The translations under genes were made by a program, and so were the position numbers. This document shows, piece by piece, positions 15,157-24,302 of a stretch of 64,000 nucleotides of DNA (the first letter of the stretch is position 1; each line of letters opens with the position of its first letter). Source of the DNA: a bacterium. Lineage in GTDB: Bacteria > Bacillota > Clostridia > Lachnospirales > Lachnospiraceae. The notes beneath the pieces were generated by a model. The model had not been told where the DNA came from and searched no databases. It saw only the letters and a program-made list of their open reading frames with translations. The stretch is from assembly GCA_004562765.1 (NCBI GenBank), contig SFRL01000015.1:1-64000 (forward strand), written 5' to 3'.

Positions 15157-16920
15157 ATGCCTTTTTATTCCGATGATTTAGTGGAAGAGGTACGTTCACG
15201 CAGTGATATCGTGGATGTGATCTCACAATATGTAAAGCTGCACAAACGGGGCAGCAATTATGTGGGGCTGTGCCCGTTTCATAATGAAAAGACAGGTTCC
15301 TTTACCGTGTCGGCTTCGAAACAGATGTACTATTGTTTCGGTTGTGGTGCGGGTGGTAACGTGATCACGTTCCTTATGAACTATGAGAATGCGACGTTCC
15401 CGGAGGCGCTGCAGGAGTTGGCTGACCGTGCCGGAGTGGAGCTTCCCAAGCAGGAGGTATCCGCGGAGGCAAAGCGGCAGGCGGACAAGCGTAGCCGCCT
15501 GTTAGAGGTGCAGAAGGAAGCCGCAAAATATTACTATGCACTGTTGCGCAACCCGCGCGGTAAGCAGGCGTACGAATATTTTCGGAAAAGAAAGCTCTCA
15601 GATGAGACGATGCGAAAATTCGGGCTTGGCTATTCGGATAAGTACAGCGATGATCTGTACCGTTATTTGAAAAAGAAGGGCTATGAGGATGAACTGCTCA
15701 AAGAGTCGGGCCTTGTGACCTTTGATGAAAAACGCGGTGGACATGACAAATTCTGGAATCGTGCGATGTTTCCCATCATGGATGTGCGCGGCAAAGTCAT
15801 TGGCTTTGGCGGGCGTGTCATGGGAGAGGGCGAGCCGAAATACCTGAACTCTCCGGAAACACTGATCTTTGATAAATCCAGAAATCTGTATGCGCTGAAT
15901 ATTGCGCGTGCAACAAAAAAGCCCCAGATGCTCTTGTGCGAGGGCTATATGGATGTGATCGCCTTGCATCAGGCAGGCTTTGACAACGCAGTGGCATCAC
16001 TTGGAACCGCATTTACGACAGGACACGCGAGCCTTTTAAAACGCTACACAAAGGAGGTCTACCTGACCTTTGACAGTGACGGAGCCGGTATCAAGGCGGC
16101 GCTGCGTGCGATCCCTATTTTAAAAGAAGTTGGGCTCACCGCGAAGGTCATCCATATGGAGCCCTATAAGGACCCGGATGAATTTATCAAGGCGCTCGGT
16201 GCGGAGGAGTACCAGAAGCGCATTGATGAGGCGGAAAACAGCTTTTTCTTTGAACTTCGGGTGCTGGAGCAAAACTATGATATGCGCGATCCCGAGAGCA
16301 AGACGGCCTTTCATAATGAGGTGGCGCGCCGGTTGCTGGGTTTTTCCGAGGAACTGGAGCGGGAAAACTATATTACCGCCACGGCAGAGCGTTACCACAT
16401 CAGCTATGAGCAGCTGCGAAAGCTGGTCAATACACTGGGGGCTAAAGGACTGGGCGCAAAGCCTGCGCAGGCGGAACCTGTACAGCCGAAGTCCGGCATG
16501 AACCATAAAAACAAGCGGGAGGATGGCAATCATCAGGCACAGAAGCTGCTTTTGACGTGGCTGGTTGATCGACCGCAGCTGTATGAACAGGTCAAAAAAG
16601 AGATTACGCCAGAGGATTTTACGGAGGAATTATATCGAAAAGTGGCTACACTTTTATATGAGCAGTACGAAAAGGGTGTAGCGAATCCGGCGCAGATCAT
16701 CAGTACCTTCTCCGATGAGGAGGAACAGCGCACGGTGGCGGGACTTTTTCATGCGAGGCTGCCGGAACTGACATCGACGCAGGATCAGGAGAAAGCGCTG
16801 CGGGATGTGATCGCCCGTATGAAGCGGGACAGCCTGGAAGCAAAAAAGGAGCGGGTCGATGCGACAAATCTGGAAGAAATGCAGCGATTTATTGACGCGG
16901 CAAAGGCCAGTAAGCGCTAA
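15157..16920 (+). CDS. dnaG: DNA primase
   Basis: It makes RNA primers at the replication fork. The 587-residue protein begins with the CHC2 zinc finger (C39, H42, C60, C63 in LCPFHNEKTGSF and YYCFGCGAGG). The catalytic TOPRIM domain follows, with E262 in LLCEGYMDVIAL and the metal Asp pair in YLTFDSDGAG. The C-terminal third is the DnaB-binding helical domain (QKLLLTWLVDRPQLYEQV). Length is normal. It lies between dgt and rpoD, as in the classic macromolecular-synthesis operon. Confidence 0.97.
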   Translation: MPFYSDDLVEEVRSRSDIVDVISQYVKLHKRGSNYVGLCPFHNEKTGSFTVSASKQMYYCFGCGAGGNVITFLMNYENATFPEALQELADRAGVELPKQEVSAEAKRQADKRSRLLEVQKEAAKYYYALLRNPRGKQAYEYFRKRKLSDETMRKFGLGYSDKYSDDLYRYLKKKGYEDELLKESGLVTFDEKRGGHDKFWNRAMFPIMDVRGKVIGFGGRVMGEGEPKYLNSPETLIFDKSRNLYALNIARATKKPQMLLCEGYMDVIALHQAGFDNAVASLGTAFTTGHASLLKRYTKEVYLTFDSDGAGIKAALRAIPILKEVGLTAKVIHMEPYKDPDEFIKALGAEEYQKRIDEAENSFFFELRVLEQNYDMRDPESKTAFHNEVARRLLGFSEELERENYITATAERYHISYEQLRKLVNTLGAKGLGAKPAQAEPVQPKSGMNHKNKREDGNHQAQKLLLTWLVDRPQLYEQVKKEITPEDFTEELYRKVATLLYEQYEKGVANPAQIISTFSDEEEQRTVAGLFHARLPELTSTQDQEKALRDVIARMKRDSLEAKKERVDATNLEEMQRFIDAAKASKR

Positions 16921-16982
16921 AACACATAATATTCCTTAAAACAGGACAGTATATATATTAACCATGAGAGGATGGAAACAAA

Positions 16983-18143
16983 ATGGAAAACAAGAAATCT
17001 ACGAAAGCAAAAACTGAGAAAGAAAGCGCAGAGGCAGCAGCGGCAGCCGCTTCCCAGCAGCAGTTTCTTGCAAAACTGAATGATCTGTTGGAAATGGCAA
17101 AGAAAAAGAAGAATATGCTTGAGTATCAGGAGATCAGTGAATATTTCAAGGATATGAACCTCAATGCAGAGCAGTTTGAGGAGATCCTGGAATTCATGGA
17201 GGCGCACAATATCGATGTGCTGCGTATTTCCGATGACGACGATGAGGATATTCTGCTGGACGATGAGGACGAGGTAGAGGTAGAGCAGATCGATCTGTCT
17301 GTGCCTGACGGCGTCAGCATCGAGGATCCTGTGCGCATGTATTTAAAAGAGATCGGTAAGGTACCTCTGTTGTCCGCAGAGGAGGAGATCGAGCTTGCAA
17401 AGCGCATGGAGCTGGGCGATATGGAGGCAAAGAAACGTCTGGCAGAGGCAAATTTACGTCTTGTTGTCAGCATCGCAAAGCGCTATGTGGGACGTGGTAT
17501 GCTGTTTCTTGACCTGATCCAGGAGGGAAATCTTGGTCTGATCAAGGCAGTTGAAAAGTTCGATTACCGCAAGGGCTACAAGTTTTCCACGTACGCGACA
17601 TGGTGGATCCGTCAGGCGATCACCCGTGCCATTGCGGACCAGGCGCGTACGATCCGTATTCCGGTGCACATGGTTGAGACGATCAATAAGTTGATCCGTG
17701 TGTCCAGACAGTTACTGCAGGAGTTGGGACGTGAACCTACCCCGGAGGAGATCGCAGCAGAGATGAACATGCCGGTGGAGCGTGTTCGCGAGATCTTAAA
17801 GATTTCTCAGGAGCCGGTATCGCTGGAGACTCCCATCGGTGAGGAGGAGGATTCACATCTCGGTGATTTCATTCAGGATGACAATGTTCCGGTGCCTGCG
17901 GACGCAGCTGCGTTTACCCTGTTAAAAGAACAGCTGGAGGAAGTGCTCAGCACACTCACAGAGCGAGAGAAAAAGGTGCTTACACTGCGTTTCGGACTGG
18001 AGGACGGACGTGCCAGAACGTTGGAGGAGGTCGGCAGAGAGTTCAATGTCACACGTGAGCGTATCCGTCAGATCGAGGCGAAGGCACTGCGCAAGCTGCG
18101 TCACCCCAGCCGCAGCAGAAAATTAAAGGATTATCTGGAGTAA
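16983..18143 (+). CDS. rpoD: Primary RNA polymerase sigma factor (sigma-70/SigA)
   Basis: A 386-residue housekeeping sigma factor. A short, acidic region 1 (DDDDEDILLDDEDEVEVE) precedes region 1.2 (DPVRMYLKEIGKVPLL). Regions 2.1-2.4 follow (FLDLIQEGNLGLIKAVEKFD, YATWWIRQAI), then region 3 and region 4.2 with VTRERIRQIEAKALRKLRHP. The upstream gap of 62 bases contains a GAGAGG ribosome site. It is followed after one base by trmK, so translation is likely coupled. Confidence 0.97.
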   Translation: MENKKSTKAKTEKESAEAAAAAASQQQFLAKLNDLLEMAKKKKNMLEYQEISEYFKDMNLNAEQFEEILEFMEAHNIDVLRISDDDDEDILLDDEDEVEVEQIDLSVPDGVSIEDPVRMYLKEIGKVPLLSAEEEIELAKRMELGDMEAKKRLAEANLRLVVSIAKRYVGRGMLFLDLIQEGNLGLIKAVEKFDYRKGYKFSTYATWWIRQAITRAIADQARTIRIPVHMVETINKLIRVSRQLLQELGREPTPEEIAAEMNMPVERVREILKISQEPVSLETPIGEEEDSHLGDFIQDDNVPVPADAAAFTLLKEQLEEVLSTLTEREKKVLTLRFGLEDGRARTLEEVGREFNVTRERIRQIEAKALRKLRHPSRSRKLKDYLE

Positions 18144-18144
18144 A

Positions 18145-18879
18145 ATGAATCGTTTATCGGAAAGACTATTGCATATTGCAGGACAGGTACGTGCCGGGCA
18201 GACACTGGCAGATGTGGGCTGCGACCACGGCTATCTTCCGATATATCTTGTGCAGAAGGGCTGTATGCAGCGGGCAATTGCCATGGACATTAATGAGGGA
18301 CCGCTGCAGCGGGCTATGGAGCACATCGAGCGGGAGGCGCTGGGGGACTACATACAGACGCGGCAGTCTGATGGACTGGAAAAGTTGTCTCCCGGTGAGG
18401 CGGATGCGGTGATCATTGCAGGCATGGGCGGAAATCTGACAATAGACATTTTAACACGTGGGGAAACCGTTGTCCGCACGCTGGATCAGTTGATTCTGGA
18501 GCCGCAGTCAGAACTGGCTGCGGTCCGTGCATTTTTACGGGAAAATGATTATTTCATAGAGGTGGAGGATCTGGTTCTGGAGGACGGAAAATATTACCCG
18601 ATCCTGCGTGTGTTACCAAAAAAATCCTCAGATGTTCAGATGTTTTCTGAGGAAAGCGGGCTGCCGCTTGCGGTGTTGGACGCATATGGGCATCGCCTGC
18701 TGGCGGAGCATCACCCGGTTCTTCTCAGATTTCTGAAAAAGGAGCGTCAGCAGTGTGAGCAGATTCTGGCAGGACTTCCCGCGGAGGAGGAAGCGTCAGA
18801 GCGGATCGCGCAGCGCAGAGCGGAGCTTATGGAAAAAATGGAGCGAAACCGGGCTGCGGAAGCATACATGGAAATATAG
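18145..18879 (+). CDS. trmK: tRNA (adenine(22)-N(1))-methyltransferase TrmK
   Basis: It methylates N1 of A22 in tRNA. The 244-residue product has the SAM site ADVGCDHGYLPIYL (~20-33), the acidic loop AMDINEGPL, and the family motif AVIIAGMGGNLTIDIL. A helical coiled C-terminus follows, as in B. subtilis TrmK (YqfN). It overlaps the sigA end within two bases. Its pairing with rpoD and the Nif3 protein is a conserved Firmicutes order. Confidence 0.93.
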   Translation: MNRLSERLLHIAGQVRAGQTLADVGCDHGYLPIYLVQKGCMQRAIAMDINEGPLQRAMEHIEREALGDYIQTRQSDGLEKLSPGEADAVIIAGMGGNLTIDILTRGETVVRTLDQLILEPQSELAAVRAFLRENDYFIEVEDLVLEDGKYYPILRVLPKKSSDVQMFSEESGLPLAVLDAYGHRLLAEHHPVLLRFLKKERQQCEQILAGLPAEEEASERIAQRRAELMEKMERNRAAEAYMEI

Positions 18880-18954
18880 CAAACACATGTGTTACAAACG
18901 AGTCTGAAACATATTTTGTGTAGGAAAAGCACATGAGAGAGGGCGGACGATAAT

Positions 18955-19737
18955 ATGATTTTAGGAGATCTTATTGCGCGGCTTCAGGCGGTTGCGCCTG
19001 AGGATTTTGCGCAGGATTGGGATAACGTGGGACTTCTGGTGGGAGATCGGAAACAGGAGATCAAAAAGATCTTTATCGCGCTGGACGCGGATGAGGCTGC
19101 GATCGCGCAGGCAAAGGCGGTTGGGGCGCAACTTCTGTTGACACATCATCCGCTGATCTTTTCACCGCTCAAAAAAGTAAATTGCGACAACTTTATCAGC
19201 GCCCGTGTGGTGGAACTTCTGCGTTCGCAGATGAGTTGCTATGCGATGCACACGAATTTTGACGCTGCGCATATGGGAACGCTTGCGGCAGAGCGTATGG
19301 GACTTATCGTCGAGGGGCCGCTTGCAGATATTTTTTCAAGAGACGGCGTGGACTATGGCATCGGTGTCGTGGGCAGGTTTGGAGAGGTGATGCAGCTGGA
19401 GCAGCTGGCCGAACTTGTCAAATGGAAATTTGATCTGTCGACAGTAAAGGTGTTTGGCGACCTAAAGTCAGGCGTAAAGCGTGTTGCTGTCTGCCCCGGA
19501 TCAGGAAAAAGTACGATCAGGGATGCGATCGCGGCCGGTACACAGGTGCTGATCACCGGAGACATTGACCATCACAGCGGCATCGATGCGGTGGCGCAGG
19601 GGTTGTCCATCATAGATGCCGGACATTACGGGATCGAGCATATTTTTATTGATTATATGAAGGAATATTTAGAAGCGCATTTGCAGGGTGTGGAGATCTT
19701 TGCGCAGCAGCGTAGGGATCCGTTTATTGTTTTATAA
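18955..19737 (+). CDS. Nif3-like dinuclear metal-centre protein (YqfO family)
   Basis: A 260-residue Nif3/DUF34 protein. Metal ligands are visible in LLLTHHPLIFSPLKK (HH), YAMHTNFDAAHMG and the C-terminal ITGDIDHHSGIDA with DAGHYGIEHIF. Members have been linked to GTP cyclohydrolase-like or Nif3 metal-insertion roles, but the activity is not settled. It follows trmK, as in many Firmicutes. It lacks the large PII-like insertion of the longest members, being a short form. Confidence 0.9.
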   Translation: MILGDLIARLQAVAPEDFAQDWDNVGLLVGDRKQEIKKIFIALDADEAAIAQAKAVGAQLLLTHHPLIFSPLKKVNCDNFISARVVELLRSQMSCYAMHTNFDAAHMGTLAAERMGLIVEGPLADIFSRDGVDYGIGVVGRFGEVMQLEQLAELVKWKFDLSTVKVFGDLKSGVKRVAVCPGSGKSTIRDAIAAGTQVLITGDIDHHSGIDAVAQGLSIIDAGHYGIEHIFIDYMKEYLEAHLQGVEIFAQQRRDPFIVL

Positions 19738-19797
19738 AGATGGTTCGGCGAAAAGGTCGGAATCGTCATGTGTCAAAGGAGACAGGGGGTGTTTGAG

Positions 19798-21450
19798 ATG
19801 AGTAAGATCATCATTGATGGAAAAGAGGTCGAATACCAGCAGGGTACGACCTATGAACAGATCGCAAAGGACTTTCAGAAGGACTTTGAGCAGGAGATCG
19901 CGCTTGTATTTTTTAACGGAAGACTTCGGGAGTTGAACAAAAGCGTGAAGGAGGACGGTACGCTCTCCTTTGTGACTTTAGCCGACAAGCCGGGCGTGAA
20001 AGCATACCGGCGTACGGTGGTGCTCCTCATGCAGAAAGCACTGGACGATCTGTATGGAGAAAAAGGTGTGGGCGTTCGCGTCCTGCAGACCACCGGAAAC
20101 GGACAGTACTGTGAGCTGACCGGTACGGATATGGAAGTGACGGATGAGCTGCTGAGAGAACTCAGCGCAGAAATGCGCCGCCTGATCGATGCGGATCTCC
20201 CCATCAGTAAGGAAAATCATTCCACGGCGGAGGCAGTGAAGCTGTTTCATGAGCTTGGAATGACTGACAAGGAAAAACTTTTTGGTTACCGCCGCAGCTC
20301 CCGTGTGAATATCTATGAGCTGGACGGCTATCGTGACTATTTTTACGGTTATATGCTGCCTTCCACCGGGTATGTGAAAAACTTCAATCTGATCCGGTAT
20401 AGTAACGGTTTTGTGTTGTTATACCCCGATGCAAAGACCGGGATCGTCAGCGAATATCATCCCTCCGATAAGCTGTTTGCCACACAGCGCGAGTGCAGCA
20501 AGTGGGGCGAGAAGATGGGTGTGAAAAATATCGGAGAGCTGAATGAAGCCATTGCCACCGGAAGGATACAGGATATCATCCTGATGCAGGAGGCACAGAT
20601 GGAGTCCCGTATCGGCGAGCTGGCAGATATCATAGCCAATGCCGGAAACAAGAAATTTATCATGATCGCAGGTCCTTCCTCATCAGGAAAAACCACATTT
20701 TCCCACCGGTTGTCTATTCATCTGTCATCTCTTGGCATGAAGCCACATCCGATCCCGTTAGACGATTACTATCTGGATCGTGACAAGACGCCCCGTGACG
20801 AGAACGGAAATTACGACTTCGAGTGCCTGGAGGCACTGGATGTCGAACTGTTTAATAAAGATATGTCAGCGCTTCTCGCAGGAGAGCGCGTGGAGTTGCC
20901 GACCTTTAATTTCAAGACCGGAAAGCGGGAATACCGCGGAAAATACATGCAGCTGGGACCGGAGGATGTTCTGGTCATCGAGGGTATCCACGGACTGAAC
21001 GACAAGCTGTCCTATTCCCTGCCGGGTGAGAGCAAGTTTAAGATCTATATCAGTGCACTGACACAGCTTGCCATCGACGAGCACAATGCGCTGCCCACCA
21101 CGGACGGCAGACTGATCCGCCGGATCGTGCGTGATGCCAGAACAAGAGGCACCTCCGCACAGGAGACGATCGCGATGTGGGATTCTGTGCGCAGAGGCGA
21201 GGAAAAATATATTTTCCCCTTCCAGGAGGGCGCAGACTATATCTTTAACTCCGCGCTGATCTACGAACTGGCAGTGCTCAAGCTCTATGCAGAGCCGCAG
21301 TTGTTCAATATCCCGAAGGATGCGCCGGAGTACGTGGAGGCGAAGCGTCTGCTGAAATTCCTTGACTATTTCCTCGCTATCCCCAGTGAGAACATCCATC
21401 ACAATTCTCTTGTGAGGGAGTTTATCGGAGGCAGCTGTTTTAACGTGTAA
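19798..21450 (+). CDS. Nucleoside kinase with TGS domain (uridine kinase-like)
   Basis: A 550-residue protein. An N-terminal TGS-like domain (KIIIDGKEVEYQQGTTYEQI) and a threonyl-tRNA-synthetase-like middle are followed by a C-terminal uridine/phosphoribulokinase domain. The P-loop is AGPSSSGKTTFSHRL (~285), with PLDDYYLDRDKTPRD and DVLVIEGIHGLN as further kinase motifs. It should phosphorylate a nucleoside with ATP; substrate is not certain. The ATG at 19798 follows CAGGGGGTG. A terminator follows at 21512. Confidence 0.88.
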   Translation: MSKIIIDGKEVEYQQGTTYEQIAKDFQKDFEQEIALVFFNGRLRELNKSVKEDGTLSFVTLADKPGVKAYRRTVVLLMQKALDDLYGEKGVGVRVLQTTGNGQYCELTGTDMEVTDELLRELSAEMRRLIDADLPISKENHSTAEAVKLFHELGMTDKEKLFGYRRSSRVNIYELDGYRDYFYGYMLPSTGYVKNFNLIRYSNGFVLLYPDAKTGIVSEYHPSDKLFATQRECSKWGEKMGVKNIGELNEAIATGRIQDIILMQEAQMESRIGELADIIANAGNKKFIMIAGPSSSGKTTFSHRLSIHLSSLGMKPHPIPLDDYYLDRDKTPRDENGNYDFECLEALDVELFNKDMSALLAGERVELPTFNFKTGKREYRGKYMQLGPEDVLVIEGIHGLNDKLSYSLPGESKFKIYISALTQLAIDEHNALPTTDGRLIRRIVRDARTRGTSAQETIAMWDSVRRGEEKYIFPFQEGADYIFNSALIYELAVLKLYAEPQLFNIPKDAPEYVEAKRLLKFLDYFLAIPSENIHHNSLVREFIGGSCFNV

Positions 21451-21511
21451 AGATGAATGCTTGGAAATAAGGTGAAATCTGGTAAGAGAAAAATCATTGA
21501 GATTGCTAAGA

Positions 21512-21544
21512 TACCCTGACTGGTTATTAAGACCTGTCAGGGTA
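21512..21544 (+). terminator. Terminator after the nucleoside kinase
   Basis: Arms TACCCTGAC (21512-21520) and GTCAGGGTA (21536-21544) close a 15-base loop, with only a weak A/T tail. It lies between convergent genes. Confidence 0.55.
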
Positions 21545-21579
21545 AAATAATCTGGTTATTTACAGAGATTTTTTATCGC

Positions 21580-22146
21580 TCATTTGTTCAGCGAGTTTCG
21601 GGCAGCTATGTCTTTTGCAAAAAGTTTTCCAAATATCCATCTCACAAAAGGTTGAATAAAAAATATCTGCGAGAAGAAGGCAAATGGGAAATTAAAGCAA
21701 ATCAACTTTAACCAATTAGCAAAAAGTGTGAAAATATTAAATCCTGCGTAGTATGGGTAATACATCCATGCGGCTAAAAAACTCATTAGCGGGCACATAA
21801 TGAGTACTGTACAACTAATAATAACCGTTTCAAATATCATAGGGTGATTATTTTTTGGATCAAACATCTTACATGTCATCTTAAATGATAGCGGACTTCC
21901 AATGATACATTCAAGTATGTATGCGCAACAAAACTCTATGAGTATCACTGACCAAATAGGAAGCATGTTACCAAACATATACACACCACCTTGACTGTTA
22001 ATTGCATGAAGTACACTGTCTGCATTGTTGATCTGCATCAACGTGTTTCCATTGATCACATAAAGACTGTAAAATACATATCCATGTACTGTGACTACTA
22101 CTGTGAGAAAGGCAAATACCATCCTCTGAAATTGATTTCTAGGCAT
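21580..22146 (-). CDS. DUF2798 family membrane protein
   Basis: A 188-residue protein with about four membrane segments. It shows two related halves (FAFLTVVVTVHGYVFYSLYV near the start; ILIEFCCAYILECIIGSP in the middle) and the family-typical NNHPMIFETVIIS stretch. Function is unknown; members occur widely in Firmicutes, often alone. An AAAGGAG ribosome site lies ahead of the ATG at 22146. The region upstream carries a GACACATGTG/CACATGTGTC inverted pair. Confidence 0.75.
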   Translation of the reverse strand: MPRNQFQRMVFAFLTVVVTVHGYVFYSLYVINGNTLMQINNADSVLHAINSQGGVYMFGNMLPIWSVILIEFCCAYILECIIGSPLSFKMTCKMFDPKNNHPMIFETVIISCTVLIMCPLMSFLAAWMYYPYYAGFNIFTLFANWLKLICFNFPFAFFSQIFFIQPFVRWIFGKLFAKDIAARNSLNK

Positions 22147-22171
22147 ATTATTTTCTCCTTTTTTTCAAACA

Positions 22172-22274
22172 AAAAGACACATGTGAGACAATTGTACATC
22201 TGACGGTTATACTCAGCTTTTAAGAATACATATTTACCGTGATCAGATTTACGTGTTGTATACACCACATGTGT
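22172..22274. promoter_or_regulatory. Inverted GACACATGTG pair upstream of the DUF2798 gene
   Basis: GACACATGTG at ~22172-22181 and CACATGTGTC at ~22264-22273 are exact complements ~80 bases apart, each with a CACATGTG palindrome core. They could be two copies of an operator for the minus-strand gene. This is the only structure I see between 22147 and 22347. Confidence 0.35.
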
Positions 22275-22347
22275 CGTTTATGTTTGTTATTTATTTTTAT
22301 GTATCATATCACATTTATGGAAATGATGTAAGCATAAAATTTTCAGT

Positions 22348-22399
22348 TATACACAAATCGAACGATTTTGTTGATGAAATCGTTCGATTTGTGTATAAT
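22348..22399 (+). promoter_or_regulatory. Promoter of the Phd/PIN module embedded in a 21-base inverted repeat
   Basis: Arms 22348-22368 and 22377-22397 are perfectly complementary (core AAATCGTTCGATTTG) around TGTTGATG. TTGATG (22371-22376) and TATAAT (22394-22399), 17 bases apart, form a promoter whose whole spacer is the right arm. A dimer bound to the arms would block RNA polymerase, as expected for conditional autorepression by a Phd-type antitoxin. No T-run follows, so it is not a terminator. Confidence 0.7.
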
Positions 22400-22467
22400 A
22401 TAATTAAAAAGAGATATTTTCTTTATAGGGCTATAACAATTTATTCTTCAAGGGAGGGGATGATGAT

Positions 22468-22683
22468 ATGTCTATTACTGCAACTGAATTAAAAACCAAT
22501 CTCGGCAAATATCTTATGCTTGCAGAAACAGAGGATATTTATATCACTCGTAACGGAAAGGTTGTTGCAAAGTTATCTAATCCATATCAGGACAGAGTAG
22601 ATGTTGCGAAGTCATTATTTGGTGTTCTTTCGGCTGATATGACTTTGGAAGAAGCACGAGAAGAAAGGTTGAATACGATATGA
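22468..22683 (+). CDS. Phd/YefM-family antitoxin
   Basis: A 71-residue antitoxin with the Phd/YefM N-terminal DNA-binding fold (SITATELKTNLGKYLMLAE, then IYITRNGKVVAKL) and a short acidic toxin-binding tail (MTLEEAREERL). GGGAGGGGATGATG precedes the ATG. It overlaps the toxin start by four bases (ATGA). It should bind the inverted repeat at 22348 to repress the operon. Confidence 0.85.
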   Translation: MSITATELKTNLGKYLMLAETEDIYITRNGKVVAKLSNPYQDRVDVAKSLFGVLSADMTLEEAREERLNTI

Positions 22684-23111
22684 GAGTCCTAATTGATACT
22701 TGTGTTATTATAGATGCCTTACAGTCTCGTGTTCCGTTTGCGGAAGCAGCACAAAAAATTTTTATTTATTCTGCAAATAAGCAATTTGAGGGTTATATTA
22801 CTGCAAAGTCAGTTACAGATATATACTATCTGACACATCGCTTAATACATAGCGATGCAGAAACACGCAAGATTTTGAGCAAGCTTTTTACTTTGTTTCA
22901 TTTGTTAGATACTACTTCTTTAGACTGTCGAAAAGCAATATCTTCTGAAATTACCGATTATGAGGATGTTATTATGATGGAAACTGCTATTCGTTCAGAA
23001 ATGGATTGTATTGTAACCAGAAATGTGAAAGACTATACGAAGTCTTCTGTTAAGGTGTGTGAACCTTCTGCATTTTTAAAGTTATTAGAAGCAGAAAACG
23101 AAACTGAATAA
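22680..23111 (+). CDS. PIN-domain ribonuclease toxin
   Basis: A 143-residue PIN domain. Acidic residues are in VLIDTCVIIDALQSR (first Asp and second Asp), in the middle (ITAKSVTDIYYL), and in DYEDVIMMETAI followed by IVTRNVKDY. This is the DUF/PIN branch often paired with Phd-type antitoxins in Clostridia. It is translationally coupled to the antitoxin. Confidence 0.85.
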   Translation: MRVLIDTCVIIDALQSRVPFAEAAQKIFIYSANKQFEGYITAKSVTDIYYLTHRLIHSDAETRKILSKLFTLFHLLDTTSLDCRKAISSEITDYEDVIMMETAIRSEMDCIVTRNVKDYTKSSVKVCEPSAFLKLLEAENETE

Positions 23112-23137
23112 AAACAAGATTGTTTGATATTATTTAA

Positions 23138-23183
23138 AAAAGAGAACGGTACTTCCCGATTCAGGAGAGTCCCGTTCTTTTTA
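23138..23183 (+). terminator. Terminator after the Phd/PIN module
   Basis: AAAGAGAACGG (23139-23149) pairs with CCGTTCTTT (23172 on), around a 22-base loop, then runs into T5. Confidence 0.75.
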
Positions 23184-23304
23184 TATGGATTCCTAAGAGC
23201 GCACACCTTTGGGTTATAATTGAAAAACTATTCGAGACTTCTTAAGAAACTCTGCTTCCGTTAAGATAGATGTATCAAAACAGAAAGAATCAGGAACCAG
23301 CACG

Positions 23305-24252
23305 GTGGAGGAGGGTTATTTGCAGAGGATGAAAACATTATGGGTTGGCTTTTCAATAGGGATTAGTCTGATGATTTCCGCATGTGGAAGCGATCATCAT
23401 GTGCCTGGCAGGGGCAATAATAATATTTTAGGAGTTTCAGAGGAGGATGCGATGGGCGATAAAAAAGATGATGACAATGTATATACGTTATCGTCAACCG
23501 TGGCGGATGTGATACATGATCCTTATTTTGAAGACTTTGGGAGACTTTTATTTCCGGTAGATCTTACGGTATCGGAAGACATGACGCTGGAGGAGATCAG
23601 CAGTAGCAGTGTTTATATCTGGTATAACTATATTGATCCGGACAAAACGGTGGAGATCATACAGACCCTTCATGACCGGGCAGCATCCGGAGAGCAGATT
23701 TTCTATGATATATACACGGAGGAAGAGAAAGCAGAGGATCCGTCCAAAGAAGACACCGGAATCTTCTTCTTTAGAGGAAATCCGGGAGAAAAATTTGCAG
23801 TAGTGAATGCAGGAGGTGGTTTCATGTATGTGGGAGCAATGCATGACAGCTTTCCACATGCGTCGGAAAACGTGACGGTATCGCGGACTGGAGAACCATG
23901 CAGTCCAGATTGCATGGGTTGGAGGCACTTGGTATCCCCACAGAGTTTCATGCCTATGAAGGACTTCCACATGGATTCGGTCTTGGCACGGGAACCGTGG
24001 CGGATGCTTCGGATCGTTGCATTGCTCATAGCAGATGCCGGTATTCTGGCATTTATAAAAAGGGAGATTGGCGATTATATGCTGCTTAGGAATCAATTTG
24101 TATTTTTTGATTTCGATGAACCTCTTTTGCTGTTATTGGTTGATCATATAGCGATCATGGGATTGTTTGTATTTATCGGTCATTATCTTTCGGAAGGGTT
24201 GAAAAGAATGAGTTGCTCCAAATCTGATACCAGGAACAGAATACCATTGTGA
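23305..24252 (+). pseudogene. Decayed alpha/beta-hydrolase (esterase-like) lipoprotein gene
   Basis: The front is intact: a lipoprotein signal with lipobox-like SLMISACGS (Cys ~19 from the ATG at 23329), then an acidic linker and the start of the hydrolase domain with the oxyanion-hole turn VVNAGGGFMYVGAMHDSFPHA. At about 23860 the frame breaks. The hydrolase C-terminus continues one frame over as CVGKRDGIADWRTMQSRLHG, then FHAYEGLPHGFGLGTGTVAD with the catalytic His region. The middle of the domain, including the nucleophile region, is missing. After ~24005 the order degrades again. The joined open frame of 315 codons is therefore an accident of deletion. It is followed by another internally deleted gene. 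Confidence 0.75.
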
Positions 24253-24302
24253 ATGGTGTGAAAATATATGAGTTTATATCATGAATTAGGAGGAAAGTGA
24301 TC

